Below are positions 30,801 to 34,232 of a stretch of 34,232 nt of DNA, one piece after another. The translations under genes and the position numbers were made by a program. The notes below the pieces were generated by a model. The model had not been told where the DNA came from. It did no database searches and saw only the letters and a program-made list of their open reading frames with translations. Within the stretch, counting starts at the first letter, position 1, and every line of letters starts with the position of its first letter. The DNA comes from JAWWPY01 sp036394075 (GTDB lineage Bacteria > Actinomycetota > Actinomycetes > Streptosporangiales > Streptosporangiaceae): assembly GCA_036394075.1 (NCBI GenBank), contig DASWFT010000485.1, positions 1 to 34,232 on the forward strand, in the 5' to 3' direction.

Positions 30801-31066
30801 ACGGCGGCGGCGCGGAGGAGGAGCCGCTGCGGGCGCTCTCCGACATCCGCCAGCGGTTCCCTCAGTGGCACATCGGGCAGTCGGGGGACGGCTGGCAGGC
30901 AACCCCCCGGGCCACATGGTCCGTCGACGCGTCCACCCTGGAGGGTCTCTACGAGCGCCTGGAGCGCGAGGAGGACCGACGGGAAGGCGCCTCCCGGGAT
31001 GAACCCGGGCGCGGCGAGGCCAGCCTGCCCTGGATCCTGCCCAGGCCCCGGCAGGCCCCCCCATGA
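30797..31066 (+). CDS. Small coupled partner protein of WFWW copy 2
   Basis: 89 residues from GTG 30797, which overlaps the TGA of the preceding gene (GTGA). The core 'LRALSDIRQRFPQWHIGQSG' and 'WSVDASTLEGLYERLEREED' suggests a strand-helix fold with conserved-looking Trp residues; the C-terminal third is Arg/Pro-rich and probably disordered. The pattern 'IR..FP.W.I...GD.W.A......V.A..L..L...L' recalls small actinobacterial proteins that accompany XRE regulators, but I cannot name the family. The start is set by the 4-nt overlap. Confidence 0.7.
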   Translation: MNGGGAEEEPLRALSDIRQRFPQWHIGQSGDGWQATPRATWSVDASTLEGLYERLEREEDRREGASRDEPGRGEASLPWILPRPRQAPP

Positions 31067-31114
31067 CAGCCAGGCAGGGGGCGCATGACCGCACTCCGAG
31101 AGCGAACTTACCAG

Positions 31115-32404
31115 TCACGAATCGGGCCAGAGATCCTCCGGCTCACGCCCGCGGGTCTCGGGGAGCAGGGCAAAGAGCACCATGACGAATGCCGCCGGCA
31201 AGAAAGTGACCAACCCGGCCACGGCGAACCGGTTGCCGACATCCGCCACCGCGCCAAAGAGGACCAGGCCGACCACCGCCCCCAGCACGCCCGCCGCCAA
31301 CGACCAACCCGCCACCGAGGCCCGCACCGACGTGGGAAACAACTCGCTGACCAGCGACCCGGCAGCCGGGGCGAAGACCGAGCCGGCGAACACCCCGAGG
31401 ATGTAGCCGACCAGCAGCGCCGGAGCGGAGCCGGTGTAGGTCAAGGTGGCGAACAGGGCCAGGGCCACCATGGCCAGCGCGCCGGTCAGACGCCGGCCTA
31501 CCCGGTCCGCCAGCCACCGCCCGGCCAGCAGTCCGACCAGCCCGGCGACGCCAGCGCCCACCACCATGCCCGCCGTCACGATGCCCCGCTGATGAAGGAA
31601 GTTCTGCGCGAAGAGGAAGACGAAGCTGTTGGCCGGCCCCGTAATCACCGAGACGGCAAAAGCCAGCACCACGATCACCACCAGGCGGCGCCGGAACGGC
31701 CTGGCCACGGCGCCGAGCACCGGGATCGGATGCTCGGATCTCGCCGCGGCCACGGCGAACCGGTCGGGTTCGGTGATCCAGCGCCGAATGAGCGGCAGCA
31801 GCGCCAAGGGGACGAGCGCCACAGCGAACACCCCCCGGAACCCGATCGCGTGCGACGCCAGGCTGTGCACGATGGCGATGACCCCGGCGCCGGCGCCGTA
31901 CCCGGCGGCGGCGAGTGCCACTGCCTTGGCCCGGTCAGCCGAGGCAGTCTGCTCGGCCACAGTGACCTGCGCCAGCCCATTGGTAGCGCTCAGCAGAGGA
32001 CGCCCGCAGGCGAAGATCGCCACGAACCACCAGTAGCTCGGGCTGACCGCGGCCACCACGGTCATGGCCAGCCCGCCGCCGACCGTGACGAGCAGCATCG
32101 TCCGGCGGCCGAAGCGGTCAGCCAGGCCCGTGATGGGCAGGGCGCCGAGCGACGCCAAGCGCATGACGGCCAGTCCAATACCCAGTGCCGTGCCCGAAAG
32201 CCCGGCTTGGTCGGCGAGGGTTGCGCCGTGGTTGACCTGGCCAAACCCTCGGGCCACGTCGCCGAGGGCGGCTACCACGCCGAACTGCCCGAACCCCGAG
32301 GCGAACGCGGCGATGGCCACCCCGACCACGGCGCGGTCGTTCCAGCGATGCAGATGGAGCACGGCCGACCGAGATACGGGGACCGTGCCCGGATCAGTGC
32401 TCAC
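31115..32404 (-). CDS. Major facilitator superfamily transporter
   Basis: 429 residues from GTG 32404. Twelve hydrophobic segments in two halves. Motif A is 'GLADRFGRRTMLLVTV' in the first half, repeated as 'RWLADRVGRRLTGAL' in the second; 'SPSYWWFVAIFACGRPLLSA' and 'ELFPTSVRASVAGWSLAAGV' are typical of sugar/metabolite-type or drug-efflux MFS proteins. The 'LFPTSVRA' element after TM10 favours the metabolite:H+ symporter-like branch. Substrate unknown. It is convergent with the WFWW operon and not clearly linked to neighbours. Confidence 0.93.
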   Translation of the reverse strand: MSTDPGTVPVSRSAVLHLHRWNDRAVVGVAIAAFASGFGQFGVVAALGDVARGFGQVNHGATLADQAGLSGTALGIGLAVMRLASLGALPITGLADRFGRRTMLLVTVGGGLAMTVVAAVSPSYWWFVAIFACGRPLLSATNGLAQVTVAEQTASADRAKAVALAAAGYGAGAGVIAIVHSLASHAIGFRGVFAVALVPLALLPLIRRWITEPDRFAVAAARSEHPIPVLGAVARPFRRRLVVIVVLAFAVSVITGPANSFVFLFAQNFLHQRGIVTAGMVVGAGVAGLVGLLAGRWLADRVGRRLTGALAMVALALFATLTYTGSAPALLVGYILGVFAGSVFAPAAGSLVSELFPTSVRASVAGWSLAAGVLGAVVGLVLFGAVADVGNRFAVAGLVTFLPAAFVMVLFALLPETRGREPEDLWPDS

Positions 32405-32806
32405 CGTCGCCCGCCTTGGCCTGGGACGAGTCCCCCGCCGACCTCATGGGGCGCGAGCGACATGCAGCGTCCCCGCTCGCCTCCGGGGCCCGGCCCGCCT
32501 CCCCATTCCCCCTTCGCTGCGCCGCCTTCCCTCGTCGCTCGTTCTCTGCTCCCGCTCGCCCGCCGAGGCGCTTTAAGGCGCCGCCTTCCCTCGTCGCTCG
32601 TTCCTCGCTCCTCAGTCCAGGCAACACCGCGCCCCTCCAGCGACCGTGGCTGCAGCCCGTGCAGGGATCGAGGCGGACCCGGGAATCACCCTCGTCCTCG
32701 CAGCCTAAGCAGCATACGCGCGTGGCGACCCCTTTCCGGGGTGGCCAGGCCGTGCGGTGGGAGGCCCAAAGCAGCGGGCTGATGAGCGGCGGCCCGTGGA
32801 AAGCAG
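32405..32806. other. Intergenic region with direct repeats
   Basis: No gene is supported in these 402 nt; open frames are Arg/Pro/Ser-rich. It contains two identical 26-bp direct repeats (listed separately) and a GGCGC-TTTAAG-GCGCC small hairpin between them. It should also hold the promoter of the MFS gene. Confidence 0.5.
32519..32603. repeat. Two identical 26-bp direct repeats, 59 bp apart
   Basis: Copies at 32519-32544 and 32578-32603 start GCGCCGCCTTCCCTCGTC and end GCTCGTTC, with no mismatch. The sequence is rich in CTCG/CGCTC steps; such low-complexity runs occur between genes in many high-GC actinomycetes, so they may be members of a dispersed intergenic repeat. Confidence 0.7.
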
Positions 32807-33508
32807 TCAGTCCTGGCGCCAGTAGATGATGGAGGCGTCGTCACCGGCCTTGCTGCGGGGCCAGCGGGCGCGGTCCGGATCGCTGGCCTCGGCGGCCCGG
32901 AGTTGGCAGATGAGATCGGCGGGACCGTGGTCGCGAATGACGCCCAGGACCGCGGGCCAGGACATCAGTCCGTACCGATCGGTGATCCGGGTGGCACCGT
33001 CGCTCAGCAGGGCGACGCCGCGCAGCCCCTCACGCGGGAAGGTGCCCGTGGTGGCGCGCTGCGCAGCCTCCGAGCTGGCCTTGGCCGCCCGATGCGAGTC
33101 GGTCACGATCAGCGGAGGGCGGCCGTCACCGAAGTCGGCGGCGATGCTGGAGTCCGACAGCGCGAGATAGCCGATTCCCTCGGGCTCGGCGCGGACGGCG
33201 GTGACCGTGGCGGCCGGAGTAGCCGGGCTGGCCAGGTCGCAGGTGCCCTCGTGCCCGGTGCGCACCTGGCCGATCGCATCGGCGAGCGCCGCGGCCAGCG
33301 GTATCCGCGGCTCGGCGGTGATCGCGGCCAGCAAGGCGGCACCAAGGGTGCGGGCGTACCAGGCGACACCGTGGATGCATCCGGTGTCAGCGCCACGGGG
33401 GAACGTGGTCGCGCCGTCCAGGAGGACGGCGGCACCGGGGGCGACGGCGGAGAAGTCCTCGTTCGGCCAGCCGGGCGTACCCGGGTCGCTGGCCAGCGTC
33501 ACCCACAT
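32807..33508 (-). CDS. PP2C-like protein phosphatase domain protein
   Basis: 233 residues from ATG 33508 (GGGAGG 6 nt upstream). PP2C motifs are recognisable though short: 'GWPNEDFSAVAPGAAVLLDG' (N-E-D with the later D as metal ligands), 'TPAATVTAVRAEPEGIGYLA' followed by 'LSDSSIAADFGDGRPPLIVT', 'GVALLSDGATRITDRYGLMS' and the closing 'SKAGDDASIIYWRQD', with the last Asp pair as metal ligand. The usual RxxNED is PNED here. It probably removes phosphate from Ser/Thr residues. No sensor domain is attached. No kinase gene is nearby. Confidence 0.82.
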   Translation of the reverse strand: MWVTLASDPGTPGWPNEDFSAVAPGAAVLLDGATTFPRGADTGCIHGVAWYARTLGAALLAAITAEPRIPLAAALADAIGQVRTGHEGTCDLASPATPAATVTAVRAEPEGIGYLALSDSSIAADFGDGRPPLIVTDSHRAAKASSEAAQRATTGTFPREGLRGVALLSDGATRITDRYGLMSWPAVLGVIRDHGPADLICQLRAAEASDPDRARWPRSKAGDDASIIYWRQD

Positions 33509-33535
33509 CGTCCGCCTCCCGCATCACAAGGTAGC

Positions 33536-33567
33536 GCGGGGGCCCGGCGACGTCGCCGGACCCCCGC
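33536..33567 (-). terminator. Strong hairpin after the phosphodiesterase gene
   Basis: GCGGGGGCCCGGCGAC (33536-33551) and the following 16 nt pair over the whole length with one mismatch, folding tightly at ACGT. It begins 29 nt after the stop of the minus-strand gene at 33597 and precedes the PP2C gene's own RBS. Confidence 0.7.
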
Positions 33568-33596
33568 TGAAGGCTGCTGCCAGTCGGCCTTTCAGG

Positions 33597-34232
33597 TCAG
33601 GACTGCGGCAGTCCCGGAAGAACTCTCGTGTGCTCGATCTGTACCGCCTGCAGGGCATGCGGGTCCAGGCCGAGCAGGGCCAGGATGGTCGGGGCGATCT
33701 GGGTTGTCTCCACCCCGTTGCCAACGGTGCGCCCGCGCTGCGGGCCCGGCAGGGCCACCAGGATGGGCACGTTGCGATCCTGGAAGCCCGCGCCGCCGTG
33801 TTCGGCGATCTTGCCCTTGCCGCCGGTGTAGACCACGCCGTGCTGGGAAACGGCGAAGACGTCAGGGTGGCGTGGATCGCTGCTGGGGACGCCGAAGTAG
33901 TCCGCGGATGCCTCGCCGGCGTAGACCTTCGCGAGTCCCGACGCCGAGACCGTGATGGGGCTGCCATTGATGTCGTTGCCCGCCGCGGTGTGCGAGAGAA
34001 GGTAGCTCTTCACGAAGTCGGCGGCGGCCTGGGACCGGTCGCTCAGCCACAGCAGCATGCCGTCGTCGTCCGTCGCGAAGATGACCAGGTCGCCCGCGCC
34101 CGGGTGGGCCGCGGTCCAGGCCGCGTTGACGGCGGAGATAATGGGCCCGTCCGGGACGCGGGCCAGGTCGGTGGGGTTGGTGGGAGATTGCCCGTGCTTG
34201 GCCGAGATGATGATCGCCGTGCTGGCGGCCAG
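33597..34232 (-). CDS. Type I phosphodiesterase/alkaline-phosphatase-like protein, C-terminal part
   Basis: The frame is open from the right edge to the stop at 33597, giving 211 residues of C-terminus. 'AIIISAKHGQSPTNPTDL' matches the metal-binding 'T.DHG' region of the alkaline phosphatase/nucleotide pyrophosphatase superfamily, here with Lys-His-Gly. 'DLVIFATDDDGMLLWLSD' and 'HGGAGFQDRNVPILVALPGP' (with the late metal-ligand His) are followed by 'VETTQIAPTILALLGLDP', the usual end of the domain. The N-terminal nucleophile region is outside the window. Substrate unknown; secretion is likely for the family but not visible here. Confidence 0.85.
   Translation of the reverse strand: MAASTAIIISAKHGQSPTNPTDLARVPDGPIISAVNAAWTAAHPGAGDLVIFATDDDGMLLWLSDRSQAAADFVKSYLLSHTAAGNDINGSPITVSASGLAKVYAGEASADYFGVPSSDPRHPDVFAVSQHGVVYTGGKGKIAEHGGAGFQDRNVPILVALPGPQRGRTVGNGVETTQIAPTILALLGLDPHALQAVQIEHTRVLPGLPQS

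Noticed and set aside
31085..32782. 565-residue plus-strand frame opposite the MFS gene
   Set aside because: Composition is Arg/His/Gln-rich without any domain, while the opposite strand encodes a complete 12-TM transporter.

Overview
The window is high-GC DNA with strong G/C bias at third codon positions, GTG and TTG starts and purine-rich ribosome binding sites. Its gene content is typical of a spore-forming or filamentous actinomycete: a WhiJ/BldB-type group (XRE-DUF5753 regulator, DUF397 proteins and an RsbW-like ATPase), a SARP regulator, an ECF42 sigma factor with a DGPF/YCII partner, an ISKra4-type transposase fragment, and Pro/Thr-rich surface proteins. I cannot name the genus from sequence alone. 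I see no rRNA, tRNA or CRISPR array, so this reads as an accessory or regulatory chromosomal stretch.

Layout, left to right. Positions 1-746 hold the N-terminus of a minus-strand membrane-anchored protein resembling actinobacterial RHS/polymorphic-toxin proteins; it runs off the left edge. Positions 1294-2992 hold a small LuxR-type HTH protein followed by a decayed zone: a frameshifted small gene, an ISKra4 transposase fragment, and a two-TM protein that may have lost its 5' end. Positions 3196-5435 form the WhiJ-like cluster: small acidic protein plus ATPase, divergent from the XRE regulator and two DUF397 genes. Positions 5455-7471 carry a GNAT acetyltransferase lacking its N-terminal part and a sulfotransferase with an SCP2-like tail. 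Positions 7592-10384 encode a 930-residue repetitive secreted protein.

Positions 10754-16350 are regulatory: a SARP, a NarL-type response regulator and, convergent with it, a giant sensor kinase made of a degenerate kinase half followed by an apparently active one. From 16484 to 21264 come a small 'WFWW' protein divergent from a cytosolic von Willebrand A protein, a DHFR/RibD-like reductase, an amidohydrolase, a perfect 26-bp-arm palindrome, a Pro-rich lipoprotein and a frameshifted AAA ATPase. Positions 21465-23898 form a DUF998 - DGPF/YCII - ECF42 sigma unit with a large hairpin before the sigma gene. Positions 23918-28049 (minus strand) form an envelope-polysaccharide operon: LysM protein, GT2 synthase fused to pseudo-receiver and degenerate GGDEF-like domains, and an acyltransferase-3.

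Positions 28050-29150 are mostly non-coding or decayed, with a lower-GC patch. Positions 29151-31066 hold an XRE regulator divergent from a two-gene operon whose first gene is a second copy of the WFWW family. An MFS exporter, a PP2C-like phosphatase and the C-terminus of a type I phosphodiesterase/alkaline phosphatase close the window.

The best candidates for undescribed biology are the WFWW small-protein family with its regulators, the tandem pseudokinase-kinase fusion, and the polysaccharide synthase with a built-in dead receiver and dead GGDEF-like module. All function statements come from reading the sequence; no database search was run.
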